DNA from: Blastococcus saxobsidens
Lineage (GTDB): Bacteria; Actinomycetota; Actinomycetes; Mycobacteriales; Geodermatophilaceae
Assembly (NCBI RefSeq): GCF_010682065.1
Contig: NZ_JAAGWG010000007.1
Span: 124,001-188,000 of the forward strand
Length of the DNA: 64,000 nucleotides
Reading direction: 5' to 3'
Positions 24,016 through 32,742 of the stretch are shown here, piece by piece; positions within the stretch are counted from its first letter, which is position 1; the number at the start of each line of letters is the position of its first letter. The notes beneath the pieces are model-generated. The model searched no databases and was not told the DNA's origin. It was given only the letters and a program-made list of their open reading frames with translations. The position numbers and the translations under genes are program-made.

Positions 24016-27000
24016 CCGGTCACCTGCCGGCCGCGCTCCTGCAACGGGCAGCTGCGCCGGGCCGGGCACCGGGAGCAGTGGGTGCCGGTGCGGACCTCGA
24101 AGGTGCCGCCGCCCATCCCCTCGCCCACCTCCGCCACGAGCTGCCCGGCCCAGGTCTGGTCCAGCGGCACGTCGGCGGGCAGCGGCTCCTGGTGCTGCTC
24201 CTTGGCCTTGGCCCCGGTGCCGACCTGCAGCAGCGCGGCGCCACCGGGCACGGTGCCGTGCTCGGCGAACCCGCCGGCGGCGATGGCCACCTGGTAGGCG
24301 GCGAGCTGGCCGTGCTCCTCGGTGTTCCTGACCGCGGTCTTGCCGGTCTTGAGGTCGACGACGACCAGGCGGCCCTCGGTGTCGCGCTCCAGCCGGTCGA
24401 CCTGCCCGCTGATGCGCGCCCGGCCGACGACGACGTCCACCTTCCCTTCGGCCCCGATGAGCTCGCGGCCGTTGGCGGCGTGCCAGCGCAGGAAGCGGTC
24501 GAGCATGTCCTGGGCCTGGACGCGCTGGCGCTGGTCGGCCCATCCCGGCCCGAGGTCGAGCTGGTCGAGCTCGGCGTCCAGCACGGCGCGCGCGTCGGGA
24601 GCCGGCAGCCCCTCGGCGACCTGCTGGGCGATGGCGTGCACCGCCGTGCCGACGGTGCGGGTCGCGTCCGGGGAGGCCTCCGCGCCGACCGCGCCGAGCA
24701 CCCAGCGCAGGGGGCACTTCTGGAAGGTCTCGATCGCCGACGGCCGCACCCGCACCGGCTCCTCCTCCGGCACCAGCGGGGCGTCGTCGGACAGCGGCGC
24801 CAGACCCCACCAGCGGGCCGGGGCGGCGCCGGGCACCCCGTCGTCGGCCAGCCGGCGCAGCACCGAGGCCGCCGCCGAGCGCCTGGGCGCCGGGGTCTGC
24901 GGATCGGTGAGCGCCCGCCGCAGCTCGGCGACGAGAGCGGACAGCGTCAGGGCCCGCGGCAGCTCGGTGAGCGGGCGGCCGTCGGCCGGGGGCGGCTCGA
25001 CCAGGTCGAGGAAACGGGAGGCGGTCGCCCCGGCGTCGGCGCCGTCCAGCGCACCCTCGACGGCGGTGACCAGCAGCCGGCGCCGCGCCCGGGTGCAGGC
25101 GACGTAGAAGAGCCGGCGTTCCTCGGCGAGCGCGAGGGTCCGGCGGTCGGTGCGGGCGCCGTCGATCCCGGCGGCCTTCTCCACCAGGATCTCCGCGCCC
25201 AGCAGGGACGCCCGTTCCCGGAGGTCGGGCCAGACGCCCTCCTGCACTCCGGAGACGCAGACCAGCTCCCACTCCAGCCCCTTGGCGGCGTGCGCGGTGA
25301 GCAGCCGCACCGTCTCACCGGCGACCGCGCGGGCGGCCCCCGTGTCCCCGGGCAGCTCCTGCGCCGACAGGTGCGCGACGAATGCCCGGACGTCGGCCGA
25401 GGGCAGCCGGTCGACGAAGCCGGCGGCGGCGTCGAAGAGCGCGACGACGGCGTCGAGGTCGCGGTCGGCCACCGCCCCCGAGGGACCGCCGGCGGCACTG
25501 GCCCGCGCCCACCGCGGCGCCAGCCCGCTGCGCTGCCACATCGCCCACAGCACGTCCTCGGCGGTGCCGTCCTGGGCCAGCGCGAGCCGTCCGGCGTCCA
25601 TGACCGCCGCCACCCGTGCCGCCGGGCGGGCGATGTGCTCGGGCAGCGCCTCCAGCAGCGCCTCGTCGGCCAGCGCCATCGCCAGCGGGGCGCCCCGCTC
25701 GGCAGCGTCGATGCCCTGCTGGGCCAGCGCGATGCGGACCGCGCGACGCAGGCGGCGCAGGTCGAGCACGGTGGCGCCGCCCAGCGGAGAGGCGAGCAGC
25801 GCCTCGGCCGCCGGCTCGTCGAGGCCCACCGGCTCGCCGTCCGGGCCGGGCAGCAGCGCCGTCAGCGTGTGCAGGAGTGGGGCCACCGCGGGCTGGGCCG
25901 CGAGCGGGAGGTCGTCGGTGGAGACGGTGACCGGCACCCCGGCCGAGGCGAGCGCCCGCCGGAAGGGCCCGAGCACCGTGGCGGTGCGCACGACGACGGC
26001 CATCTCCGACCACGGGACGCCGTCGAGCAGGTGCGCCCGCCGGAGCACGTCGGCGACGTAGGCGGCCTCGACCGCGGTGGAGCCGAAGACGTGCACCTGC
26101 GCCTCGCCCGGCGGGGTGCCCTCCCCGGCGACCAGGCGGCGGTGCTCCCACGGCCCGGGCAACCCCTCGGCCACCTGTCGGCTGACCCGCAGCAGCTCCT
26201 CGCCGGACCGGCGGCAGACCCCGAGCGACAGCCGGGCGGCCGGGCGGCCGTCGGTGTGCCGGAAGCGGTCGGGGAACTCGACGATGCCGCGGGGCTCGGC
26301 GCCACGGAAGGCGTAGATCGACTGGTCCGGGTCGCCGACGGCGACCAGGTTGGCCCCGCCGCCGGCGAGCAGCTCCAGCAGTTCGACCTGCGCGGGATCG
26401 GTGTCCTGGTACTCGTCGACGAACAGCCAGCGGGCGCGCTCCTGCTCCTGGCGCAGCAGCTCCGGGTCCTCGCTCAGCTCGAGGATGGCCTGGCGGACCA
26501 GCTCCGCGGGGTCGTAGCCGGAGGCGTCGCCGCGGGACGCGACCCAGAAGTCGCTGACGTTCTCGTACTGCTGCTGGAAGGCCGCGGCGTGCACCCAGTG
26601 CTCGTTTCCGGTCTCCCGCCCCCAGGCGGCCAGCCGCGCCGAGTCCACCCCGCGCTCGGTGGCCCGGAGCAGCAGCTCGCGCAGCTCCGCCCGGAAGCCC
26701 TCGGTGGCCAGCGCCGGCGCGAGGTCGTCGGGCCAGCGGACCGTGCCCAGGCCCTCGGCGTCACCACGGAGGAGCTCGGCCACGACGGCGTCCTGCTCGG
26801 CGGAGGTGAGCAGCCGCGGCGGCGGGTCCCCGCGGAGCACGGCGGCACGACGGAGGACGCCGTAGGCGTAGGAATGGAAGGTGCGGGCCAGCGGCTCGCG
26901 GATGGTGCGGGCGACGCGCGAGGTGATCCGGGTGCGCAGCTCCGCGGCAGCCTTGCGGCTGAACGTCAGGACGAGCATCTGCTCCGGGTCGATCCCGGCG

Positions 27001-27194
27001 TCGATGCGGCCGGCAACGGCCTCGACGATCGTCGTCGTCTTCCCCGTGCCGGGGCCGGCCAGCACGAGCAGCGGCCCGCCCGGGTGGTCGACGACGGCCT
27101 GCTGCGTCGGGTCGAGCACCGGCGCGGTGGTGCGCGGTGGCTCTCCGGGCAGGAGCCGGTAGACCGGACCTGCCTCACCCCCGCGCTGTGCCAC
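24012..27194 (-). CDS. adnA: AdnA helicase-nuclease subunit
   Basis: A 1060-aa protein. N-terminal motor: Walker A GPGTGKT at 47-53, motif II FVDEYQDTDPAQVELL, motif III GDPDQSIYAFRGA. C-terminal PD-(D/E)xK nuclease: VVVDLKTGKT near 943-952. Four Cys consistent with an Fe-S cluster are in FQKCPLRWV near 826 and HCSRCPARRSCPL near 1040-1050, as in AddB/AdnA-type nucleases. It acts with AdnB. GTG 27194 sits immediately after GAGGA, too close for normal spacing, so the exact start is uncertain. Confidence 0.92.
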   Translation of the reverse strand: MAQRGGEAGPVYRLLPGEPPRTTAPVLDPTQQAVVDHPGGPLLVLAGPGTGKTTTIVEAVAGRIDAGIDPEQMLVLTFSRKAAAELRTRITSRVARTIREPLARTFHSYAYGVLRRAAVLRGDPPPRLLTSAEQDAVVAELLRGDAEGLGTVRWPDDLAPALATEGFRAELRELLLRATERGVDSARLAAWGRETGNEHWVHAAAFQQQYENVSDFWVASRGDASGYDPAELVRQAILELSEDPELLRQEQERARWLFVDEYQDTDPAQVELLELLAGGGANLVAVGDPDQSIYAFRGAEPRGIVEFPDRFRHTDGRPAARLSLGVCRRSGEELLRVSRQVAEGLPGPWEHRRLVAGEGTPPGEAQVHVFGSTAVEAAYVADVLRRAHLLDGVPWSEMAVVVRTATVLGPFRRALASAGVPVTVSTDDLPLAAQPAVAPLLHTLTALLPGPDGEPVGLDEPAAEALLASPLGGATVLDLRRLRRAVRIALAQQGIDAAERGAPLAMALADEALLEALPEHIARPAARVAAVMDAGRLALAQDGTAEDVLWAMWQRSGLAPRWARASAAGGPSGAVADRDLDAVVALFDAAAGFVDRLPSADVRAFVAHLSAQELPGDTGAARAVAGETVRLLTAHAAKGLEWELVCVSGVQEGVWPDLRERASLLGAEILVEKAAGIDGARTDRRTLALAEERRLFYVACTRARRRLLVTAVEGALDGADAGATASRFLDLVEPPPADGRPLTELPRALTLSALVAELRRALTDPQTPAPRRSAAASVLRRLADDGVPGAAPARWWGLAPLSDDAPLVPEEEPVRVRPSAIETFQKCPLRWVLGAVGAEASPDATRTVGTAVHAIAQQVAEGLPAPDARAVLDAELDQLDLGPGWADQRQRVQAQDMLDRFLRWHAANGRELIGAEGKVDVVVGRARISGQVDRLERDTEGRLVVVDLKTGKTAVRNTEEHGQLAAYQVAIAAGGFAEHGTVPGGAALLQVGTGAKAKEQHQEPLPADVPLDQTWAGQLVAEVGEGMGGGTFEVRTGTHCSRCPARRSCPLQERGRQVTG

Positions 27195-27257
27195 TCCTCG
27201 ATGGAAGCACGGGGATACGACGTTCCTGCGCCCGACGTGACGGGCGCGACGAGAGGG

Positions 27258-27419
27258 TCAGGCCAGCGAGTCCAGCAGCGCCTGCTCCAGCATCAGATCG
27301 GCCGCGGTGGTGAGCCAGCCCGCGACCAGGAGGAGCGGAAAGGCCCGCTCCTCGTCCAGGGATGCGGTTCCGGCGACCAGCCCGGCCTGGGCGACCGCCC
27401 GGCATGCCATCGTGTTCAT
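27258..27419 (-). CDS. Small hypothetical protein upstream of adnA
   Basis: A 53-aa frame from ATG 27419 to TGA 27258: MNTMACRAVAQAGLVAGTAS followed by a hydrophobic stretch AFPLLLVAGWLTTAADLML and a short tail. AGGAG lies only 2 nt before the first ATG but 11 nt before the Met4 codon at 27410, which may be the true start. One short hydrophobic helix is possible. No family recognised; it sits between a GT51 gene and adnA on the same strand. It could be a chance frame. Confidence 0.42.
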   Translation of the reverse strand: MNTMACRAVAQAGLVAGTASLDEERAFPLLLVAGWLTTAADLMLEQALLDSLA

Positions 27420-27455
27420 GACTCCTGAGTCGGCAGGTCGGCGGCGGAACTGGAG

Positions 27456-28220
27456 TCATCCGCCGCCGAGCCCCCACGGCTGCTCCGCGACGGCGTCCGC
27501 CTCCGCCCGGTCGAGGGCCCCCACGGCCACCAGCCGGTCGAGCACGTGCCCCTGCCGCGCGGCGGCACGATCGGGGTGCTCGAACGGGTCGTAGGCGCTC
27601 GGCGCCTGCACCAGCCCGACGAGCATCGTGGCCTGCGCCCAGTCCAGCTCGTCCGGCTCGAGCCCGAAGTAGCCCTGGGCGGCGGTGCGCACCCCGTGGA
27701 ACCCGTGCCCGAAGTACACGGCGTCGAGGTACATCCGCAGGATCTCCTCGTCGCTCCAGGTGGCGTGCAGCTTCACCGCCAGGGCCACCGCCCGGACCTT
27801 GGCCGGCACATCGGTGGCGCCGTCCTCGTAGACGACCCGTGCCAGCTGCTGGTGGATGGTGGAGCCGCCCTGGTCGGTCCCGGTGACCAGCCCGAGCGGT
27901 GCGCGCAGGACGCCCCGCCAGTCGATGCCCGGGTGCGAGCCGAAGTGGCTGTCCTCGGTGGCCAGCAGCGCGGCGCGGATGCGCGGCGGCACGTCGCCGG
28001 CCAACGGCTCACCGCCGAGGCCGGCCAACCGCTCGGCCACCCGCTCGTCGGCGTCGGCCACGCCCGGTGTGCTGCTCCACGTCGCCGCGACGGCGACCAG
28101 CAGGAGCAGGAGCAGCCCGGCCGCGGCCCGGACGGCACGACGCCGCAGGCGGCGGCCCCGGGAGGCGCCGGGACGGAACGACGGCGGGGCGGGTTGGACG
28201 GACGGCGGGGCAGGTGCCAC
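27456..28220 (-). CDS. Monofunctional GT51 peptidoglycan glycosyltransferase
   Basis: A 254-aa protein from GTG 28220, with GAGGAG upstream. After a Pro/Arg-rich cytoplasmic N-terminus and one TM helix (about 29-46), it has GT51 motif 1 EDSHFGSHPGIDWRG, motif 2 GGSTIHQQLARVVY and a downstream LHATWSDEEILRMYLDAVYFG. The Glu of EDxxF is the catalytic base that polymerises lipid II. No transpeptidase domain follows, so it is a monofunctional (MtgA-like) enzyme rather than a class A PBP. Length fits that group. Confidence 0.86.
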   Translation of the reverse strand: MAPAPPSVQPAPPSFRPGASRGRRLRRRAVRAAAGLLLLLLVAVAATWSSTPGVADADERVAERLAGLGGEPLAGDVPPRIRAALLATEDSHFGSHPGIDWRGVLRAPLGLVTGTDQGGSTIHQQLARVVYEDGATDVPAKVRAVALAVKLHATWSDEEILRMYLDAVYFGHGFHGVRTAAQGYFGLEPDELDWAQATMLVGLVQAPSAYDPFEHPDRAAARQGHVLDRLVAVGALDRAEADAVAEQPWGLGGG

Positions 28221-28347
28221 GGGGGTGCTCCTCGTTCGGGGCCAGGCTCACCCCCACTCCACCGTGCCGCCCTCTCCCCGGGCATCGCCCTCGCGGATGA
28301 TCTCGCTGGTCGGATCGGTCATCCCAGGGGACGACGGCCCACCGCGC

Positions 28348-28659
28348 TCAGCCGGGCCAGCCGACCGCCGCGAGGACGACCTTGCCGTTGCGCACGGGCA
28401 CGCCCTCGGCCGCGAGCAGCTCCATCTGCCGCACGCGCACCGGCTCGGCCATCGAGCCGTCGGCGCGCACCACCCGGTACCAGGGCACCGCTCCCCCGCC
28501 CTGCGACAGCGCCCGCGCCACCCGCCGCGGGCCGACGCCGACCAGCCGGCCGATGGCCCCGTAGGTGCTCACCCGGCCCGGCGGGATCTCCTCGACGGCG
28601 TCGAACACCGCCTCGTCCACGTCGAGCGCGGGGTGGCCCGCGGAAGGAGGGTCGGCCAC
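28348..28659 (-). CDS. Alkyltransferase-like (ATL) DNA-repair protein
   Basis: A 103-aa protein from GTG 28659. It has the DNA-binding half of O6-alkylguanine transferases: VFDAVEEIPPGRVSTYGAIG, then RRVARALSQ. The active-site PCHR motif of MGMT is replaced by VPWYRVV, with no Cys, which defines alkyltransferase-like proteins. ATLs bind O6-alkylguanine and hand the lesion to nucleotide excision repair. Matches Rv3204 in position, close to adnAB. A much longer upstream reading of the frame is not supported. Confidence 0.84.
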   Translation of the reverse strand: MADPPSAGHPALDVDEAVFDAVEEIPPGRVSTYGAIGRLVGVGPRRVARALSQGGGAVPWYRVVRADGSMAEPVRVRQMELLAAEGVPVRNGKVVLAAVGWPG

Positions 28660-28748
28660 CCGCTGATCATGGCAAGCGTCGCCCCTCGGGCGGCCGTCCG
28701 GGCACGGGACGTCCGTTCCGGGGACGACGCCCCGGACACGGCGGGGTC

Positions 28749-29330
28749 TCAGACCGCCTTGCGGCCGAACCGGGCGAGCAGCCGGGTCTGCGGGTCGGCG
28801 GCCGCGGAGACGTCCAGCGGCCGGTCGAAGACGCCGGGGATGCCGTCCTCCGGAAGCCGCTCGGCGTAGACGAGCGCCGCCGTCACCAGTTCGCCGTCCA
28901 GCTCGGTGTCCCCACCGGTGGCGTGGGCGAGGTCCCACGCGTGCACGGTCAGGTCCGTCGTCATCTCGAAGATGTACTCGGAGCTGGGCGTCGGCCCCCG
29001 GGAAAGGTGCACGGTGCGGATCAGGCCCTCGTCCTCGGCGAAGGCCGACAGCGCGCCGTCCGCGGCCGACTCCCAGCCCAGCAGCGGGTCGTTGCCCAGC
29101 AGATCGCTGGTGTCGTCGGGGAACCGCCCCTCGGCGTACGGCTCACCGGCCATCAGCGGGGGCACCCACAGCTGCTCGCTGACCAGGTGCGCGACGAGGT
29201 CGGAGACCGTCCAGCCGGGCAGCGCCTGGTCCTCCCAGCGGTCCGGCTCGACCGCGTCGACCCGGTCGGTGAACTGGTTCTGGGCACGCTGGAAGAGCTC
29301 CAGGAGCTCGACGGGCGAGAAGTCGGACAT
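28749..29330 (-). CDS. Mycothiol-dependent DinB/maleylpyruvate-isomerase-like protein
   Basis: A 193-aa protein with the four-helix DinB-type fold: FSPVELLELFQRAQNQFTDR, then LPGWTVSDLVAHLVSEQLW (the His of VAHL is a likely metal ligand) and FEMTTDLTVHAWDLAHATG. This pattern is the TIGR03086-like group, often annotated as mycothiol-dependent maleylpyruvate isomerase N-terminal proteins. The substrate is unknown. An alternative start is ATG 29345, five codons upstream; neither has a clear ribosome site. Confidence 0.8.
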   Translation of the reverse strand: MSDFSPVELLELFQRAQNQFTDRVDAVEPDRWEDQALPGWTVSDLVAHLVSEQLWVPPLMAGEPYAEGRFPDDTSDLLGNDPLLGWESAADGALSAFAEDEGLIRTVHLSRGPTPSSEYIFEMTTDLTVHAWDLAHATGGDTELDGELVTAALVYAERLPEDGIPGVFDRPLDVSAAADPQTRLLARFGRKAV

Positions 29331-29350
29331 GGGAGAAGTGAACATGCCGA

Positions 29351-29391
29351 GGGCCCGGCCCGCCTCTCGATCAGAGAAGCGGACCGGGCCC
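29351..29391. terminator. Hairpin between moeZ and the DinB-like gene
   Basis: GGGCCCGG (29351-29358) pairs with CCGGGCCC (29384-29391), and an inner CCGC/GCGG stem extends it. It lies after the family 1 element that follows moeZ and about 20 nt before the next gene start, so it likely ends moeZ transcription. Confidence 0.55.
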
Positions 29392-29402
29392 CGGTGAGGT
29401 GC

Positions 29403-29466
29403 TGGAACGGCCCCCTCGCAGGGTCCCGGCCCGAGCGGAGCGAGGGTCGGGGGGCGAGGGGGTCCT
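29403..29466 (-). repeat. 3'-flank stem-loop element, family 1
   Basis: It has the flank TGGAACGG, a perfect 9-bp stem CCCCCTCGC (29411-29419) with GCGAGGGGG (29454-29462), a 34-nt loop starting AGGGTCCCGG, and the closing TCCT. It starts 1 nt after the moeZ stop codon. Confidence 0.8.
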
Positions 29467-29467
29467 C

Positions 29468-30628
29468 TTAGTAGGTCGGCAGTGCCTTGTCGATGCGCGT
29501 GGCCCACGCGGTCACGCCGCCCTGGACGTGCACGGCGTCCTTGAAGCCGGCGTTCTTCACCGCGGCCAGCGCCTCGGCGGAGCGGACGCCGGTCTTGCAG
29601 TGCAGGACGATCGGCTTGTCCTGCGGCAGCTGCGCCAGCGCCCGACCGGAGAGGATCTCGTCCTTGGGGATCAGCTTCGCGCCCGGGATCGAGACGATCT
29701 CGTACTCGTTGGGCTCGCGGACGTCGATCAGCTCGAAGTCCTTGCCCGCGTCCATCATGTCCTTGAGCTCGTCGACGGTGATCGTCGAGCCGGCGGCGGC
29801 CTCCTGGGCCTCCTCGGACACGACGCCGCAGAACGCCTCGTAGTCGATGAGGCCGGTGATCGGCTCACCCTCGGGGTCCTTGCGCACCTTGATCTCGCGG
29901 AACGTCATCTCGAGGGCGTCGTAGACCATCAGCCGGCCGAGCAGCGTCTCGCCGATGCCGGTGATCAGCTTGACCGCCTCGGTGGCCTGGATCGCGCCCA
30001 CCGTGGCGCACAGGACACCGAGCACGCCACCCTCGGCGCAGCTGGGCACCATGCCGGGCGGCGGCGGGACCGGGTAGAGGTCGCGGTAGTTCGGCCCGTG
30101 CTCGTTCCAGAAGACCGAGACCTGACCGTCGAAGCGGTAGATCGAGCCCCAGACGTAGGGCTTGTCCAGCAGCACGCACGCGTCGTTGACGAGGTAGCGC
30201 GTGGCGAAGTTGTCGGTGCCGTCGACGATGAGGTCGTACTCGCCGAAGATGTCCAGCACGTTCTCGCTGTCCAGCCGCGTCTCGTGCAGCCGGACGTCGA
30301 TGAGCGGGTTGATCTCCTTGATGGAGTCGCGCGCGCTCTCGGCCTTGGACCGGCCGACGTCGGACTGCCCGTGGATGATCTGGCGCTGCAGGTTGGACTC
30401 GTCGACGGTGTCGAACTCGACGATGCCGAGGGTGCCGACACCGGCCGCGGCCAGGTACATCAGCACGGGCGACCCGAGGCCACCGGCACCGACGGCGAGC
30501 ACCTTGGCGTTCTTCAGGCGCTTCTGCCCGTCCATGCCGACGTCGGGGATGATCAGGTGGCGGCTGTACCGGCGGACCTCGTCGATCGACAGGTCGGCGG
30601 CCGGCTCCACCAGCGGGGGCAGGGACAC
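29468..30628 (-). CDS. moeZ: Adenylyltransferase/sulfurtransferase MoeZ
   Basis: A protein of 386 aa from GTG 30628, AAGGAG 6 nt upstream. N-terminal ThiF/E1 domain: GAGGLGSPVL at 47-56, VDESNLQRQ, and the catalytic region PSCAEGGVLG. C-terminal rhodanese domain with the persulfide Cys C344 in VLHCKTGVRSAE. It adenylates and thiolates small sulfur carriers (MoaD, ThiS and CysO types) for molybdopterin, thiamine and cysteine synthesis. No carrier gene is adjacent. Matches Rv3206c (moeB1/moeZ) in position. Confidence 0.92.
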   Translation of the reverse strand: MSLPPLVEPAADLSIDEVRRYSRHLIIPDVGMDGQKRLKNAKVLAVGAGGLGSPVLMYLAAAGVGTLGIVEFDTVDESNLQRQIIHGQSDVGRSKAESARDSIKEINPLIDVRLHETRLDSENVLDIFGEYDLIVDGTDNFATRYLVNDACVLLDKPYVWGSIYRFDGQVSVFWNEHGPNYRDLYPVPPPPGMVPSCAEGGVLGVLCATVGAIQATEAVKLITGIGETLLGRLMVYDALEMTFREIKVRKDPEGEPITGLIDYEAFCGVVSEEAQEAAAGSTITVDELKDMMDAGKDFELIDVREPNEYEIVSIPGAKLIPKDEILSGRALAQLPQDKPIVLHCKTGVRSAEALAAVKNAGFKDAVHVQGGVTAWATRIDKALPTY

Positions 30629-30808
30629 GCTTGCTCCTTCACGTCGCGGACAGCGGCCCGGAGGCCGGCGTTCGAGTGGAGAACAGCGTGACAGGCGCGG
30701 GTAATCCCGCCGCTGACCGGTCCGCCGATCCGCTCTCGACCTTGCCCCGACGGGAAGGCCCACGCTTCGACCACCGGCGCACCGCGCGCCGGGACGAGGG
30801 AGGCAGGC

Positions 30809-31711
30809 GTGGACCGGATGCCCATCGGGCAGTTCGCCCGCGCAGCCGGCCTGACCGCCGAGGCGCTCCGTCTGTGCGACGAGACCGGGCTGCTCCGGCC
30901 GGCGGAGGTGGACGCCCGCAGCGGCTACCGCTACTACCGCGACGACCAGCTCGACCGGGCCAGGCTGGTCGCCCGGCTCCGTCTCGTGGGCATGCCGCTG
31001 GACCGCATCCGTTTCCTCGCCGGCCTACCGGCCGGTGCGCGTGCCGCCGAGCTGCTGTCGTGGTGGCGGCAGGTCGAGGCCGACACGGCGTCGCGGCGCC
31101 AGGTGGTCGGGGCCCTCGTCACGGACCTGCGGAGCGAGAGGCACGACATGACGATCGAGCAGACCTTCCGCCCAGTGGCCGCCGCCCGGGCCGGCACGGG
31201 CAGCCGGGAACGCCAGCTGGACGCCGTCCTGACCGGACGGCACCTGCACACCGTGGCCGACGGCTTCGGCAACGACGCGGGGACGGCGCGGCTGGCACTC
31301 GACGCGTTGGCGGGCCTGGACACCGCGTCCGGGACGGTCGACCCCGTGCGGCTCCTCGACGGTGCCGTCCTCGAGGCGGCGTCCGTCGTCGCGCGGCTCC
31401 CGGTCGAGGAGGGACGGCTGACCGAGGACGAGGCCCGCGCCGACGCGCGCCGTGCCGACCTCAACCGTGCCCTGGTCGCGGGCCGGACGACGGCGCCGGA
31501 CCTGTCACTGCACGCCGTCCGCCCCGGTGACCGGTTCGTGCTCACCACCGACGGGGTGCACGCGGTGCTGCCCGAGGACGAGCTCGCCCGGCTCCTCCTC
31601 GACGAATCCGATCCCGACCCGGTCGTGGCGGCGGTCCAGGACGCGATCGAGGCCGCCGGCGCCCCGGACAACTACGCCGTAGTCGTCGTGGACCTGCCCG
31701 CCGACGGCTGA
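30809..31711 (+). CDS. MerR-type HTH fused to a compact PP2C phosphatase domain
   Basis: A protein of 300 aa from GTG 30809, with GAGGGAGG 5 nt upstream. Residues 5-75 are a MerR winged helix (IGQFARAAGLTAEALRLCDE, SGYRYYRDDQLDRARLVARL). Residues about 118-300 match a PPM/PP2C phosphatase: GTGSRERQLDAVLTGRHLHT followed by VADGFGNDAG (metal Asp), DRFVLTTDGVHAVL (metal Asp) and APDNYAVVVVDL (Asp-Asn). The central PP2C segment with GDSRAY is missing, so the domain is about 60 residues short. I infer a regulator combining DNA binding with phosphatase or sensor activity; the target is unknown. Divergent from moeZ. Confidence 0.78.
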   Translation: MDRMPIGQFARAAGLTAEALRLCDETGLLRPAEVDARSGYRYYRDDQLDRARLVARLRLVGMPLDRIRFLAGLPAGARAAELLSWWRQVEADTASRRQVVGALVTDLRSERHDMTIEQTFRPVAAARAGTGSRERQLDAVLTGRHLHTVADGFGNDAGTARLALDALAGLDTASGTVDPVRLLDGAVLEAASVVARLPVEEGRLTEDEARADARRADLNRALVAGRTTAPDLSLHAVRPGDRFVLTTDGVHAVLPEDELARLLLDESDPDPVVAAVQDAIEAAGAPDNYAVVVVDLPADG

Positions 31712-31784
31712 TCGTCGGCCCGCGTTCGCCGCGGGCCCGGCGGACCGCGCCGAGGCCGGTCGACAGCACCGCCGGCCGGGACCG

Positions 31785-32699
31785 TCACGGGAAGGGCCAG
31801 GCGTTCTTCACGCAGCCGTCCAGCCGGAGCGTCTGCTGCTGCATGACCGGCGCCAGCTGTCCCGATCCCGGGCAGGGCTTGTGCCCGTTGCCCAGGGCGT
31901 GCCCCACCTCGTGGTTGATGACGTAGGGCCGGTAGGTGGCGAGATCGCCCTCGTAGTGCGGGACCGCGGTGGCCCACCGGGCGAGGTTGATCACCGCGCG
32001 CTCCCCGTACCGGCAGGAGGTGTAGCCACCGGTGCCCACACCCGGGCAGTAGGTCTCCATGCTGCCGGGGCTGACCAGGCTCACACGGAAGTCGTACTGC
32101 TGGGCGCCCGCCTCGGCGGCACCGACCCGCTGGAAGGACATCCGTCCGCCGTTGCCCCACGAGCGGGGGTCGGCCAGGGTCTGGGTGACGGCCTCGGCGA
32201 ACGCCGCCCCGTCGACGCCGATCCCGTCCTCGACCTCGACGACGAACCGCTTCGTCGGTCCGGTGCCGTAGACCTCCGAGGTGCCGTCGACGATCGACAG
32301 CGTGCCGGCGCCCGTCTCGACGTAGTCGGTGGCGACGGCCGGGGAGACGGGCTCGGTGGGGCCGGCGTCGCCCTCCGCGGGCGCGGTCGGGGTGGCGGCC
32401 GCGGACGTCGTCGCCGGGGCCGTCGCAGGAGCCGTCGTGGCCGCCGTGATCGCCGCCGCGTCGGTCGATGCCGACCCCGCCTCGGGCCGGTGGAGGGCCA
32501 GGTCGACCAGGACCGCCACGGTGGCGACGGTCAGGATCGGGATGGCGTAGGCCCGCCAGCCGTACCGCCGGACGAACCGCCGGAACCGGCTGCGCTTCCG
32601 CTCGGGGGGCCGGCCTCGGGGCCGCACCCGGGGCTCCGGGTCGGCAGCGAGCGGACCCGGGCGCCCCGAAGGACGGCCGTCGGTCAGACGTCCTCCCAC
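31785..32699 (-). CDS. DUF3152 secreted metalloprotease-like protein (Rv3207c-like)
   Basis: A protein of 304 aa. After a basic cytoplasmic segment, one TM or signal-anchor helix lies near 51-67 and a Thr/Ala/Pro linker follows. The C-terminal DUF3152 domain has YVINHEVGHALGNGH, a metzincin-like HExGHxxGxxH zinc site, plus four Cys (YCPGVG, SCRYG, PCPGS, GCVKN) that may form disulfides outside the cell. A zinc protease role is inferred from the motif; substrates are unknown. GTG 32699 is the outermost start; a CTG after GGGAGGAC nearby is an alternative. Confidence 0.8.
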   Translation of the reverse strand: MGGRLTDGRPSGRPGPLAADPEPRVRPRGRPPERKRSRFRRFVRRYGWRAYAIPILTVATVAVLVDLALHRPEAGSASTDAAAITAATTAPATAPATTSAAATPTAPAEGDAGPTEPVSPAVATDYVETGAGTLSIVDGTSEVYGTGPTKRFVVEVEDGIGVDGAAFAEAVTQTLADPRSWGNGGRMSFQRVGAAEAGAQQYDFRVSLVSPGSMETYCPGVGTGGYTSCRYGERAVINLARWATAVPHYEGDLATYRPYVINHEVGHALGNGHKPCPGSGQLAPVMQQQTLRLDGCVKNAWPFP

Positions 32700-32742
32700 C
32701 GGCCGAACTCCCTGCCCTCGATCCCTCGCCGCGCTGAGGACC

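Noticed and set aside
24078..27428. A 1116-codon plus-strand frame over adnA
   Set aside because: Length comes from high GC; adnA has all helicase and nuclease motifs on the other strand.
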